Positions 8,407 through 17,831 of a DNA stretch of 64,000 nt are shown here, one piece after another; position 1 is the first letter of the stretch; each line of letters begins with the position of its first letter. The stretch comes from Planctomycetales bacterium. Its GTDB lineage: Bacteria > Planctomycetota > SZUA-567. Both the position numbers and the translations under genes were made by a program. The DNA lies in the NCBI GenBank assembly GCA_025997475.1, contig BNUQ01000005.1:30401-94400 (forward strand). The letters run 5' to 3'. Under the pieces are notes generated by a model, which was given only the letters and a program-made list of their open reading frames with translations, was not told the origin of the DNA and did no database searches.

Positions 8407-8531
8407 CAATTGACAATTGACAATTAACAATTAGTGGAGTTTGCTTATCAAATTCGCTTCGCGCAATTTTGATAGTTACGCCACCGATGGTTAATTGTTA
8501 ATTGTCAATTGTTAATTGTTAATTGTTAATC
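8404..8531. repeat. Heptad-arm hairpin element (AATTAAC dialect)
   Basis: AATTGAC/AATTAAC units, core TGGAGTTTGCTTATCAAATT with GCTTCGCGC, right arm of GTTAATT units. It fills the gap between the J-domain gene and pyrD. The stop codon of the J-domain gene lies in the first unit. Confidence 0.85.
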
Positions 8532-8541
8532 GAGGTCAACT

Positions 8542-9468
8542 ATGTCCAACATCCTCGCCGCCGCCGTCGGCGCGGTGGCGTTAGAAAATCCGTTGATGAA
8601 CGCTTCCGGCACGTTCGGTAGCGGCAAGGAATATGCCGATTTTATCGACCTGCGCGAACTCGGCGCCGTCGTCGGCAAAAGCGTAACGCCGCGCCCCACG
8701 CGCGGGAATCCGCCGCCGCGTCTCGTCGAAACCGCCGCCGGAATGTTGAACGCCATCGGTCTGCAAAACGAAGGGGTTGACTATTTTTTGCGCGAATTGT
8801 TGCCGGAATTGCGCGCTCGCGCTCGCGTCGTGGTGGCGAACGTCGCCGGTCAAAGCGAAGACGATTACGCGGAAGTTACGCGCCGGTTGAGCGCCGCGAG
8901 CGAAAAAATAGACGCGCTCGAAATCAACATCTCCTGTCCGAATGTGAAGTGCGGCGGGATGGCGTTCGGCACCGACGCGAGCGCCGCCGCGCAATTGACC
9001 GCGCGGCTACGCGCCGAAACCGCGCTACCGCTGTGGGTCAAACTTTCGCCGAACGTAACCGACCTCGCGGCGATTGCCCGCGCCGTCGAACAAGCCGGCG
9101 CCGACGCGCTTGTCGTGGCGAACACCTTTTTAGGAATGGCAATCGACATCGAAAAACGCCGTCCCATTTTGGCGAACGTTACCGGCGGTTTGTCGGGCGC
9201 GGCGATACATCCGCTGGCGCTGCGTTGCGTGTGGCAAGTCGCGGGCGCGGTCAAATGTCCGGTCATCGGTTGCGGCGGCGTCACCGGCATTCGCGAAGTA
9301 ATCGGCTTTTTGCTGGCGGGCGCGACGGCGGTGCAAGTCGGAATGCGTCATTTTTCCGAACCGGCGGTCATCCGCCGTTTAACCGGCGAATTGCGCGCGT
9401 GGTGCGAAGCGCATCAGACGACCGTTCGCGACCTTGTCGGCGGAGCAAGGAATTCAATTAAGAATTAA
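8542..9468 (+). CDS. pyrD: Dihydroorotate dehydrogenase, class 1B catalytic subunit
   Basis: A 308-residue TIM barrel. The N-terminus LENPLMNASGTFGSG, the catalytic-cysteine motif INISCPNVKCGG followed by FGTD, and the C-terminal flavin phosphate site (GCGGVTG, AGATAVQVG) are those of PyrD class 1. The NISCPN-FGTD arrangement points to class 1B, which normally pairs with a PyrK electron-transfer subunit and uses NAD+; pyrK is not in the window. It makes orotate in pyrimidine synthesis. ATG at 8542 is preceded by GAGG. The last residues (RNSIKN) are read from the first units of the following repeat. Confidence 0.94.
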   Translation: MSNILAAAVGAVALENPLMNASGTFGSGKEYADFIDLRELGAVVGKSVTPRPTRGNPPPRLVETAAGMLNAIGLQNEGVDYFLRELLPELRARARVVVANVAGQSEDDYAEVTRRLSAASEKIDALEINISCPNVKCGGMAFGTDASAAAQLTARLRAETALPLWVKLSPNVTDLAAIARAVEQAGADALVVANTFLGMAIDIEKRRPILANVTGGLSGAAIHPLALRCVWQVAGAVKCPVIGCGGVTGIREVIGFLLAGATAVQVGMRHFSEPAVIRRLTGELRAWCEAHQTTVRDLVGGARNSIKN

Positions 9469-9590
9469 GAATGCAGAATTAAGAATTAAAAATTTCGGAG
9501 TTTGATTTTTTAATTCGCCTCACGCCATTTCAACTTTCAACTTTCAACTTTTAACTTTTAACTGCCCACCACTCACGCTTAATTCTTGAT
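9453..9590. repeat. Composite heptad-arm element with two dialects
   Basis: Left arm AATTAAGAATTAAG, core CGGAGTTTGATTTTTTAATTCGCC. The right side begins with CAACTTTCAACTTTTAAC units and only then closes with GCTTAATTCTTGATT, the complement of the left arm. It looks like a TTGAAA-dialect element nested in a TTAAGAA one. Confidence 0.8.
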
Positions 9591-9603
9591 TGCTCTCCCG
9601 CCT

Positions 9604-11043
9604 ATGAAACTCTCTGTCCTCGCTTCGGCGCTAAACCTCCCCGCTCCCGCCCAAGACCCGGACATCACCGCGCTCGCCTATGACAGCCGCCAAGTGCGCC
9701 CCGGCGCGCTTTTTGCCGCGTTGGACGGCGTGCATAAAAACGGCGCCGCCTTTATCGCCGCGGCGATAGCGAACGGCGCGGTCGCGATTCTCGGCGAGAA
9801 CGCGCCGCCCGCTTTGCCCGTGCCGTATTTGCACGCGCCGAACGCTCGCCGCGCCTTGGCGGAAATGTCCGCCGCGTTTTACGGGCAACCGTCGCGGCAA
9901 ATCAAACTCCTCGGCGTTACCGGCACCAACGGCAAAACGACCGTCGCGTTTTTGTTGCGCTATTTGCTGAACGCGCTCGGCGCGCGCGCCGGAATGTTGG
10001 GCACGATTATTTACGCCGTCGGCGGCGAGGACATTCCCGCGCCGTTGACGACGCCGGAAAGCGTCGATTTCGCCGCGTATTTGCGCCAAGCCGCCGATGC
10101 CGGCGCGACGCATTTAGTCGCGGAAATTTCCAGCCACGCGCTCGCCAACCACCGCGTGGACGGCAACCGTTTCGCCGCCGCCGTGTTCACCAATCTCACC
10201 CGCGACCACCTCGACTATCACGGCACCGGCGAAAATTACGCCGCCGCCAAACGCCGCCTGTTTCAGATGTTGCCGCCGGACGCGCCGGCAATCGTCAACG
10301 CCGACGACGCGCACGGCGAATTTATGGTCGCCGGTTTGCCCGCGCCGGTTTATCGCTACGGCATTGACAGTATTGACAATGAACGCGACTGGCGGGCGAC
10401 CGTCGTCGCCGAAAAAATCACCGGTAGTGAATTGGTTTTTCAGCGGGGAAATGAACGTTATCCGGCGCGGATGCCGTTGCCCGGCAAACACAACGCGCTG
10501 AACGCGCTGGCGGCGCTGGCGACGTTGACGGCGCTCGGGTTTGACGCGGGCGCCGTGAGCGCGGCGATAGAAAATTTCCCCGGCGTGCCGGGGCGGTTGG
10601 AGCGCGTCGCCGTGAACGGCAAAACGGCGTTCGTCGATTACGCGCACACGCCGGACGCGTTGGCGCAGGCGCTCGCGACCTTGCGCCCGCTGACGCAGGG
10701 AAAATTGTGGGTGGTTTTCGGTTGCGGCGGCGACCGCGACCGCGGCAAGCGTCCGTTGATGGCGCAGGCGGCGGAAAAATACGCCGACCGCATTGTGGTA
10801 ACCAGCGACAATCCGCGCGGCGAAAATCCGCAGGCGATTATCGACGAAATCGCCGCCGGTTTCAGCCGCGAGGTTCAACCCGTTCTCGAGCCCGACCGCG
10901 CCGCCGCGCTCGCGCTGGCGATGCAAGCGGCGCAACCGGCAGACGTGGTTTTGGCGGCGGGCAAAGGACACGAGAATTACCAAATCCTCGCCGACCGCCG
11001 CGTCCGCTTCTCCGACCGCGAAATGATTTTGTGCCAAACGTAG
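9604..11043 (+). CDS. murE: UDP-N-acetylmuramoyl-tripeptide synthetase MurE (meso-DAP type)
   Basis: A 479-residue Mur ligase. Domain 1 binds UDP-MurNAc (LAYDSRQVRPGALFAA). The central domain has the ATP loop GVTGTNGKTT, the TTPE substrate motif, EISSHAL and TRDHLDYHG. The C-terminal domain has DYAHTPDAL and GCGGDRDRGKR. The motif DNPR (TSDNPRGENP) selects meso-diaminopimelate over lysine. It adds the third peptide residue of the peptidoglycan stem in the cytoplasm. An upstream in-frame TTG exists at 9586, but the ATG at 9604 begins the conserved fold. No strong Shine-Dalgarno; the start follows a repeat. Confidence 0.95.
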   Translation: MKLSVLASALNLPAPAQDPDITALAYDSRQVRPGALFAALDGVHKNGAAFIAAAIANGAVAILGENAPPALPVPYLHAPNARRALAEMSAAFYGQPSRQIKLLGVTGTNGKTTVAFLLRYLLNALGARAGMLGTIIYAVGGEDIPAPLTTPESVDFAAYLRQAADAGATHLVAEISSHALANHRVDGNRFAAAVFTNLTRDHLDYHGTGENYAAAKRRLFQMLPPDAPAIVNADDAHGEFMVAGLPAPVYRYGIDSIDNERDWRATVVAEKITGSELVFQRGNERYPARMPLPGKHNALNALAALATLTALGFDAGAVSAAIENFPGVPGRLERVAVNGKTAFVDYAHTPDALAQALATLRPLTQGKLWVVFGCGGDRDRGKRPLMAQAAEKYADRIVVTSDNPRGENPQAIIDEIAAGFSREVQPVLEPDRAAALALAMQAAQPADVVLAAGKGHENYQILADRRVRFSDREMILCQT

Positions 11044-11050
11044 CGGCGGT

Positions 11051-11512
11051 TTAATCCGACGGCGGAAAAAGCATTTCCCATGGCGAATGGTCGCGGCGGT
11101 CGCGCCGGAAAACGAACGCCGACGAGTCGTTTGCGGCACGCGGCGCGAGCGACGACAGCGCGTCCGGTCGCTCCAAAATAAACAAAACCTCGATTGCCGC
11201 CGGTATCGCGTCGGGTTTAACGTGTTCGAGGCGCGGCATTGCCGCCGCGTTTTTCCGCAAATACCGCCACAACGGATATTCCCAACTGTCGCCGCCAATC
11301 AACAGCCCGATTCGTTTGCCGCCGGTTTGCGCGATTGCCGCCGCCGCGTCGGTGTAATTCCGGTAATAGTCCGCGTCCTTGTTGTTGAACACCAACTTAT
11401 CGCGCTGATTAGTCCACACGGATTTTTGTCGCGCCGATTGGCTGATTGGCAACAGCGGGCGGGAGACGTTAGCCAATAACGGGAATAGCGCGAAAACGCC
11501 AAACGTCGCCAA
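11051..11512 (-). pseudogene. C-terminal remnant of a family-39-type membrane glycosyltransferase
   Basis: About 150 codons encode one hydrophobic segment (FGVFALFPLLANVSRPLLP) followed by a soluble tail with YYRNYTDAAAAIAQ, IGLLIGGDSWEYPLWRYLR and LEHVKPD. From memory this is the C-terminus of PMT/ArnT-like multi-pass glycosyltransferases, which run to 450 residues or more. Only 47 bp separate it from rimO, so the eight or more membrane helices and the catalytic N-terminus are missing. No ATG or Shine-Dalgarno; the frame opens at a TTG. Best read as a decaying gene remnant. Its end is 7 bp from the convergent murE stop. Confidence 0.6.
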
Positions 11513-11559
11513 GTGCTCAAAGTGATTACCGCGTAGAATTTAGCCCTTGATAATTCGTC

Positions 11560-12915
11560 TTACGCCATTTCGCCGAGCAAGTCGTAATCTTGCCGCCGGT
11601 TGATTTTCACGGTTAAAAAATCGCCGGCTTGGATTTTTCGCGCCGGGCGGCGCGGCGTTTTTATTTTGATGACGTGGTCGATTTCCGGCGCTTCGGCGAC
11701 GCTCCGCGCTAAAATTTCTTTGCCGTCGAGCGCGTCCACCAACACCGTTTCCGTCGCGCCCACCCGCCGGTCAAGGCGGCGAAAAGCGTTTTTTTGTTGC
11801 GCCAACATTATCTGCGCCAAGCGCTCGGCGGCGACGCGCGGCGCGACCGGCGCGGGCAGTTGCGCCGCCGGCGTGCCGGCTTCCGGCGAATAGACGAACG
11901 CGCCGAGATGCGCGATGCGGTCGGCTTGCGTGAACGCCAACAACTCGGCAAATTCCGCGTCCGTTTCGCCCGGGAAGCCGACAATAAACGTGCTTCGCAA
12001 CGTCAGATTCGGGCAGTAGCGGGCGACGCGCTCGAAAATCTCATCGACGCGCCGCCGCCCGTAATGCCGGTTCATCGCGGTCAGCAGGCGGTCGCCGACG
12101 TGTTGCAACGGCAAATCCAAATAGCCGCACAAACGCGGCTCGGCGCCGAGCAAGCGTAATAAATCGTCCGTCAGATGCGCCGGATGCGCGTATAAAATCC
12201 GCACGCGCGGCGCGGCGGTTGCTTGCAAAATTCTTTCGACCAACGCGGTAAGCGAACTCGCGGGGCGCAAATCCGCGCCGTAAATCGTGGTGTCTTGCGC
12301 GACGAGAATCAGTTCGCGAAAACCGTTTTCGACGATATGTTTGGCTTCGTCGATAATCGCTTGCGGCGCGCGACTGCGCCGTCCGCCGCGAATGGACGGA
12401 ATCGCGCAATACGCGCACCGGTTGTCGCAACCGTCGCCCACCCGCAGATAAGCGTAACTGCCGCCGCCGGTAATCAGGCGGGGCGCTTCCCGCGCCGCGG
12501 ACGGCGGGGCGAAGCCGCAGATTTGCGGCGCGCCGGCTAAAATTTGCCGACATCGCGCCGCCAAATTTCCCGCCGCGTCCAAACCCAAAATCCCGTCCAA
12601 CGCGGGAAATTTCGTCAAAATTTCCGCGCGATACCGTTGCGCGTAACAGCCCATAATCGCCACGCGGCAACGCGGGCGGGCTTTTTTGACGGCGAGCGCG
12701 TTCGCGATTTCCGCTTCCGTTTCGTCGCGCGCCGCTTGGATAAAACCGCAGGTGTTGATTAAAATCAAGTCGGCGAAATCCGCCGTCGCCGTCAGCGCGA
12801 AACCGTCCGCCACCAACTCGGACAACGCCGCTTCCGCGTCAACCTGATTTTTGGGGCAACCGAGCGAAACCAACAGCGCCGCCGGCGGCGACGAGCGGGA
12901 CGATTTAGGGGACAT
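11560..12915 (-). CDS. rimO: Ribosomal protein S12 methylthiotransferase RimO
   Basis: A 451-residue radical-SAM methylthiotransferase. The N-terminal UPF0004 domain has SLGCPKNQVDAE, ILINTCGF and IMGCYAQR, giving three cysteines for the auxiliary 4Fe-4S cluster. The central radical-SAM motif is CDNRCAYCAIP, followed by YAHPAHL and FIVGFPGET. The C-terminal TRAM domain ends in DYDLLGEMA. SLGCPKN and the overall pattern favour RimO over MiaB. It modifies an aspartate of uS12. ATG at 12915 has an AGGAGA Shine-Dalgarno. It is divergent from nadA. Confidence 0.94.
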   Translation of the reverse strand: MSPKSSRSSPPAALLVSLGCPKNQVDAEAALSELVADGFALTATADFADLILINTCGFIQAARDETEAEIANALAVKKARPRCRVAIMGCYAQRYRAEILTKFPALDGILGLDAAGNLAARCRQILAGAPQICGFAPPSAAREAPRLITGGGSYAYLRVGDGCDNRCAYCAIPSIRGGRRSRAPQAIIDEAKHIVENGFRELILVAQDTTIYGADLRPASSLTALVERILQATAAPRVRILYAHPAHLTDDLLRLLGAEPRLCGYLDLPLQHVGDRLLTAMNRHYGRRRVDEIFERVARYCPNLTLRSTFIVGFPGETDAEFAELLAFTQADRIAHLGAFVYSPEAGTPAAQLPAPVAPRVAAERLAQIMLAQQKNAFRRLDRRVGATETVLVDALDGKEILARSVAEAPEIDHVIKIKTPRRPARKIQAGDFLTVKINRRQDYDLLGEMA

Positions 12916-13041
12916 ATTTTCTCCTGACGGCGGTCGTTAATTGACGCGCGAGCGATGATAATTAAGAATGCGGCGCGGTGAATGGCGCGATAATTTTTTC
13001 CCCGCATAATGCGCCGGACTTTTTAACGAAAGGAAACCCTT

Positions 13042-13965
13042 ATGCCGCTCTCGTCCGTCGAATTGGTCGCGCGCATCAACGTTTGGCGCCGCGAAAAAAA
13101 CGCGGTGATTATGGCGCATCATTACGTCCGCGAAGAAGTGCAGGATATCGCCGATTGCGTGGCGGACAGTTTGCAATTGGCGCAGGAAGCCGCGAAAACG
13201 TCGGCGGACGTTATCGTCTTGTGCGGCGTCCATTTTATGGCGGAAACGGCGGCGCTGATTAGTCCCGACAAAAAAGTTTTGTCGCCGGACTTAAACGCCG
13301 GTTGCGCGATGGCGAATATGTTGACCGAAGAGGAATTATGCGACCTGCGCGCCGAACACCCGCGCGCGCTCGTCGTAACTTACGTCAACAGCACGGCGGC
13401 AATCAAAGCCCAAAGCGACATCTGTTGCACCAGCGCCAACGCCGTCGCGGTGGTTAAGTCGTTGCCCGCCGACCGCGAAATTATTTTTATCCCCGACCGC
13501 AATCTCGGCGCGTATGTGGCGAAGCGGGCGGGGCGGGATTTGATTTTGTGGCGCGACGGTTTCTGCCCGACGCACGAGCGAATGTTGCCGACGTTCGTCG
13601 AAACGGCGCGGCGCGAACACCCGCGCGCGAAGTTGGTAGTCCACCCCGAAACGCAACCGGCGGTGGCGGCGGTCGCGGATTTTGTCGGAAGCACGGCGGG
13701 CATTTTTCGCTATTGCCGTGAAAGTTCCGCCGCCGAATTTATCATCGGCACGGAAATCGGCGTCCTGCCGCGTCTGCGCCGCGAAAACCCCGGCAAGCAA
13801 TTTTATCCGCTGACCGAAACGGCGGACTGCCCGAATATGAAGTTGATAACGCTCGCGAAAATCGCGCGGTGCTTGGAGCGCGAGGAGCCGGTCGTGCGCG
13901 TCAAGCCGGAAATCGCCGCGCGGGCGCGGGCGCCGATTGAGAAAATGCTGAAAGTCAAAAGTTGA
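13042..13965 (+). CDS. nadA: Quinolinate synthase A
   Basis: A 307-residue quinolinate synthase. It has MAHHYVREEVQDIAD, LCGVHFMAETA, the three cluster cysteines (in NAGCAM, SDICCTSANA and ETADCPNMK), YVNSTAAIKA, PDRNLG and HPETQP. It condenses iminoaspartate with dihydroxyacetone phosphate using an oxygen-sensitive 4Fe-4S cluster, in de novo NAD synthesis. Neither nadB nor nadC is nearby. The start is preceded by AACGAAAGGAAAC. The final residues (LKVKS) come from the first unit of the next repeat. Confidence 0.95.
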   Translation: MPLSSVELVARINVWRREKNAVIMAHHYVREEVQDIADCVADSLQLAQEAAKTSADVIVLCGVHFMAETAALISPDKKVLSPDLNAGCAMANMLTEEELCDLRAEHPRALVVTYVNSTAAIKAQSDICCTSANAVAVVKSLPADREIIFIPDRNLGAYVAKRAGRDLILWRDGFCPTHERMLPTFVETARREHPRAKLVVHPETQPAVAAVADFVGSTAGIFRYCRESSAAEFIIGTEIGVLPRLRRENPGKQFYPLTETADCPNMKLITLAKIARCLEREEPVVRVKPEIAARARAPIEKMLKVKS

Positions 13966-14078
13966 AAGTTAAAAGTTGAGAGTTGAGAGCGTGGAGTTTT
14001 ATTTTCAAGACGCGCGAAGCGTATCCTCGATTTTTTCCTTTTCCTTTTCAACTTTTAACTTTTAACTTTTAACTTTTG
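13949..14078. repeat. Heptad-arm hairpin element (GTTGAAA dialect)
   Basis: Units of GTTGAAA/GTTAAAA/GTTGAGA, core GTGGAGTTTTATTTTCAAGACG with GCGCGAAGCG, right arm CAACTTTTAACTTTTAAC. It overlaps the 3' end of nadA and stops 7 bp before the sbcC ATG. Confidence 0.87.
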
Positions 14079-14085
14079 TTTCAAA

Positions 14086-17000
14086 ATGCGTATCCTGCAA
14101 ATCCGCTTCAAAAATCTCAATTCGCTCGCCGGCGAATGGCAAATCGACCTGACGCATCCGGCGTTCGCCGACGGTATTTTTGCAATTACCGGTCCGACCG
14201 GCGCGGGCAAAACGACGATTCTCGACGCGATTTGTCTCGCGCTTTACGGACGCACGCCGCGCTTGGCGAAAGCCGACCTCGCCGACAAAGACAAAAAAGA
14301 AAGCCAAATTCTCTCGCGGCAGACCGGCGACGGTTTCGCCGAAGTCGAATTCACCGTCCGCCGCGACGACCACATCAAACGTTTCCGCTGTCGCTGGACG
14401 CAACGCCGCGCGCGGCAAAAAGCCGGCGGCAAATTGCAGGACGTTGCCCGCGAAATCGCCGACGTTACCGCCGGCGCGGACGGCGCCATCCTCGCCGCGA
14501 AAACGGCGGAAGTCGAAGCCCTCGTCGCCGACCTGACCGGTATGACCTACGAGCAATTCTCGCAGTCCATCCTGCTGGCGCAGGGCGGCTTCGCCAAATT
14601 TTTGCAAGCCGCGCCCGACGAGCGCTCGCCGTTGTTGGAGCAAATCACCCGCACGGAAATTTACAGTGAAATTTCTATCGCCGCGCACGCGCGCTACGCC
14701 GCCGAGAAAAAACAATTGGAAATTTTAGCGGCGGCAATCGCCGGCGAAGCGGTGCTGACCGCCGCCGCCGAGCAACAACTCCGCGAGCAATTGGCGGCGC
14801 AGGAAAACGCCGAGCGGCTACTTGCCGCGCCGACGCAGGCGTTGCGGACGGCGGTCGATTGGCGGCGGGAAATCGCGCGTTTGGAAAACGAAGCGGCGCT
14901 TCTCGACGCGCGGGAAAACGATTGGCGGCGCCGCGCCGAAATTTTCGCGCCGCGCCAAGAACGGTTGCTGGCGGCGGAAAAAACGCTGGATTTGGCGGCG
15001 GACGCCGCCGTCCTCGCCGCTCTTCGCCGCGAGCAAAGCGCCGAGCGACAACAATTATCCGCCGTTCGCGCCGAACTGCCCGCCGCGCAAACGGCGGCGC
15101 AAGACGCGGACGCCGTCGCCGCCGCCGCCGCGCAAAAATGGCAAATCGCGAAAGAAGCGCAAGCCGCATACGTGCCGATTGGACGGCAAACGCGCCGCCT
15201 CGACGCGCAAATCGCCGAGAAAGAGCGGACGTTGGCGCAACTCGCGGCGGAAATTTCTCGACAAGAAAAAATGCGGGACGCGCTCGCCGCCGAGCAAGCG
15301 GCGACGTTGGCGGAACGCGAAAACGTTCGGCGACAACTCACGGCGACGCTCGAACGGCTCGCGGCGTCCGCCGGCGACGAGCGTTTGGTCGCCGAATTTG
15401 CCGGCATCGCCAGCCGGATTGCCCAGGCGCAAGCCGTGGACGCGCAAACGGACGCCGCGGCGGCGGCGCAAGCCGTCGCCCGCGCCGCGCAAACGGCGGA
15501 CGTTTGGCAACGTCAACAAGCGCAGTTACGGCAAGCGCAAACGGGGCTTGCGGACGCGCGTCGTTCGCTCGCCGCGCAACAAGCGGAGCGGCAAAAAATT
15601 GCGCCGGACTCCGCCGCTTTGCACCGTGAATCGTCGCGGTTGGCGCAAGAGCAACGGCAACTTGCCGACGCGGTGGAACGGCAGGGCGCGCGCGTTGCCG
15701 CGCAAACGGCGCTGGCGGCTAATCGGGCGCGGCAAACGGCGCTCGCCGCCGCCGGCCGCGACTTGACGGCGGAACTTGTCCGCGTGCAGGAGCGCCGGCA
15801 AGCGTTGGAAAACGAATGTCGGTGGCGGCGCGAAAAAGTCATCTTGCTGAACAAAATCGCCGCTTACGAAACCGACCGCGCCCATTTGCGCGACGGACAG
15901 CCCTGTCCGCTGTGCGGCGCGTTGTCCCATCCGTTGGCGTTTCCGGCGGCGCCCGACGCCGCGGAGTTAGCGGCGGCGGAAGACGCTCTACGCGCGATTA
16001 ACGAAACCGTCGCCGACCGGCGTAGCGTTTTGGCGCGGACGGAAAATGACCGCCGATACGCGCTCGCCGAGGAGGACAACCTGACGCGCACCCTTGCCGA
16101 TATTGACCAAAAACTGACGGACATTTTCCCCGACGCCGTTCCCGATGCCGCCGAATTGGCGCGACGCCAAGCGGCGAACACGGAGCAGTGCCGGAGCGCG
16201 GCGGCATTGGCGCGACAAGTCGAGGAATTAGAAAAAGCGATTAGCGCCCAACAAATTATTTTTGCGCAGGCGCAAGCGGCGGCGGCGCAAGCCGAGCGCG
16301 ACGCGCAAACCGCGCAACATCAAAATGAAACCGCCGCGCAGGACGCGGCGCGGCTGAACGCCGAAGTTGCCGACCGGCGGCGGCAAAGCGAGCGATTGTG
16401 GACGGCGCTCGCGGCGGAAACGCAAATTTTCGGCGGCGCGGTTTTGACGGCGGCAAACGCGGCGGCGACGCAAACCCTGCTCGCCGACCGGCGGCGGTTG
16501 TGGTTGGAACGGCAAGCCGAAAAAGAGACGCTGACGCGCCGCGGCGAGCGGCTGACCGCGCAAGCTGACGAACGCGCCAAACAACAGGCGCAACTCGCGA
16601 CCGAAGACCGCCGCGCCGAAGGGCAACGGCAACAAAGCGAAATCGCCGAATGGCGCGAACGGCGGCGGCAACTCGCGGGCGACGAAAATCCCGACGACGC
16701 GGAAAAATGTTTATCCGACGCGCTCGCCGGCTCGGAGAGCGAAGTCGCGACCGCGCGGTCGAACGCCGCAAGCGCGCGGCAGCAATGCGCGCAAAAAGAG
16801 GCGGAGGCGGCGCGATTATTGCCGGCAATCGCGGCGCGGGAAAATTTACTGACCGCGCAAACCGCCGCCTTCGGTCGCCGTTTGCGGGAACGCGGTTTTG
16901 CCGACGAAGCCGCGTATCAAGCCGCCGGTCTGCCGACGGCGGAACGCGAGGAATTGCGCCGGCAAGCCGCGCAATTGCAAGACGAACAAACGACGCTCGC

Positions 17001-17742
17001 GGCATTACGGCAAAAAAACGTCGCGCAATTAACGACGGAGCGGGAGAAAAATTTGGCGCCCGCGACGCTCGCCGAATTGACCGCGCAACTGGCGGCGGCG
17101 GAAGAACGACAACGCGCCCAACAAAACGCCGTCGGCGCGTTGCGGCAACAAATCGCCGCGAACGAGGCGCGAAAAAGCGCGGTCGCCGCGCGGCGGGAAA
17201 AACACGACCGGCAAAAAGAGCAATGCGACCGGTGGGGGGCGTTGGCGGAACTTATCGGCTCGCACGACGGCAAAAAATTTCGTAATTTCGCGCAAGGGTT
17301 GACGTTTGAAATGATGGTCCAACACGCCAACGCGCAGTTGCGCCGCTTGACCGACCGCTACCGGCTGACGCGCGACCACCGCGAGCCGCTGAACCTCAAT
17401 GTGATTGACGACTATCAAGCCGGCGAAATCCGCTCGACGAAAAATCTCTCCGGCGGCGAAAGTTTTTTAGTCAGTTTGGCGTTGGCGCTCGGCTTGTCGC
17501 GAATGGTCGGGCGGATGAGCGTGGACTCGCTGTTTCTCGACGAGGGCTTCGGGACGCTCGACGACGAGGCGCTGGCGACGGCGTTGAAAGCGTTGAGCGG
17601 TCTGCGGTCGGGCGGCAAATTGATTGGCGTGATTTCGCACGTCGAAGCGCTGAAAGAACGTATCAACACGCGCATCGAAGTAACGCCGCGCTCCGGCGGA
17701 CGGAGCGGGCTAAATGGTCCGGGATGCGCGGAGAACCGTTAA
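14086..17742 (+). CDS. sbcC: Exonuclease subunit SbcC (Rad50-like SMC ATPase)
   Basis: A 1218-residue protein with the complete SbcC layout. The N-terminal ATPase half has FKNLNSLAGEW and Walker A GPTGAGKTT, plus LAQGGFAKFL. Two very long Ala/Gln/Arg-rich coiled coils flank a zinc hook (CPLCGALSHP, about residues 606-615). The C-terminal half has the signature LSGGESFLVSLALALGLS and Walker B DSLFLDEGFGTLD. SbcCD cleaves hairpins and double-strand ends; no sbcD neighbour is seen. No Shine-Dalgarno. A hairpin-cleaving complex is notable in a genome so rich in palindromic repeats, but this alone is not evidence of a link. Confidence 0.95.
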   Translation: MRILQIRFKNLNSLAGEWQIDLTHPAFADGIFAITGPTGAGKTTILDAICLALYGRTPRLAKADLADKDKKESQILSRQTGDGFAEVEFTVRRDDHIKRFRCRWTQRRARQKAGGKLQDVAREIADVTAGADGAILAAKTAEVEALVADLTGMTYEQFSQSILLAQGGFAKFLQAAPDERSPLLEQITRTEIYSEISIAAHARYAAEKKQLEILAAAIAGEAVLTAAAEQQLREQLAAQENAERLLAAPTQALRTAVDWRREIARLENEAALLDARENDWRRRAEIFAPRQERLLAAEKTLDLAADAAVLAALRREQSAERQQLSAVRAELPAAQTAAQDADAVAAAAAQKWQIAKEAQAAYVPIGRQTRRLDAQIAEKERTLAQLAAEISRQEKMRDALAAEQAATLAERENVRRQLTATLERLAASAGDERLVAEFAGIASRIAQAQAVDAQTDAAAAAQAVARAAQTADVWQRQQAQLRQAQTGLADARRSLAAQQAERQKIAPDSAALHRESSRLAQEQRQLADAVERQGARVAAQTALAANRARQTALAAAGRDLTAELVRVQERRQALENECRWRREKVILLNKIAAYETDRAHLRDGQPCPLCGALSHPLAFPAAPDAAELAAAEDALRAINETVADRRSVLARTENDRRYALAEEDNLTRTLADIDQKLTDIFPDAVPDAAELARRQAANTEQCRSAAALARQVEELEKAISAQQIIFAQAQAAAAQAERDAQTAQHQNETAAQDAARLNAEVADRRRQSERLWTALAAETQIFGGAVLTAANAAATQTLLADRRRLWLERQAEKETLTRRGERLTAQADERAKQQAQLATEDRRAEGQRQQSEIAEWRERRRQLAGDENPDDAEKCLSDALAGSESEVATARSNAASARQQCAQKEAEAARLLPAIAARENLLTAQTAAFGRRLRERGFADEAAYQAAGLPTAEREELRRQAAQLQDEQTTLAALRQKNVAQLTTEREKNLAPATLAELTAQLAAAEERQRAQQNAVGALRQQIAANEARKSAVAARREKHDRQKEQCDRWGALAELIGSHDGKKFRNFAQGLTFEMMVQHANAQLRRLTDRYRLTRDHREPLNLNVIDDYQAGEIRSTKNLSGGESFLVSLALALGLSRMVGRMSVDSLFLDEGFGTLDDEALATALKALSGLRSGGKLIGVISHVEALKERINTRIEVTPRSGGRSGLNGPGCAENR

Positions 17743-17831
17743 AAGTTCATTTTTATCGCCATTTGATTTTGCGGCAGAATCGGAATAATTTATCAAAACG
17801 TTTCGCGCCCCGTGGCGGAGAGGGAGTATTT

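Noticed and set aside
12940-13000. TTGACG and GATAAT boxes between rimO and nadA
   Set aside because: Spacing between the boxes is wrong for a sigma-70 promoter in either pairing I tried.
13949-14078. Tandem repeats resembling a CRISPR array
   Set aside because: Units are 7 bp with no unique spacers and no cas genes are in the window.
15055-17005. Several long minus-strand frames inside sbcC
   Set aside because: The Ala/Gln/Arg coiled-coil codons leave antisense frames open; sbcC motifs fix the real frame.
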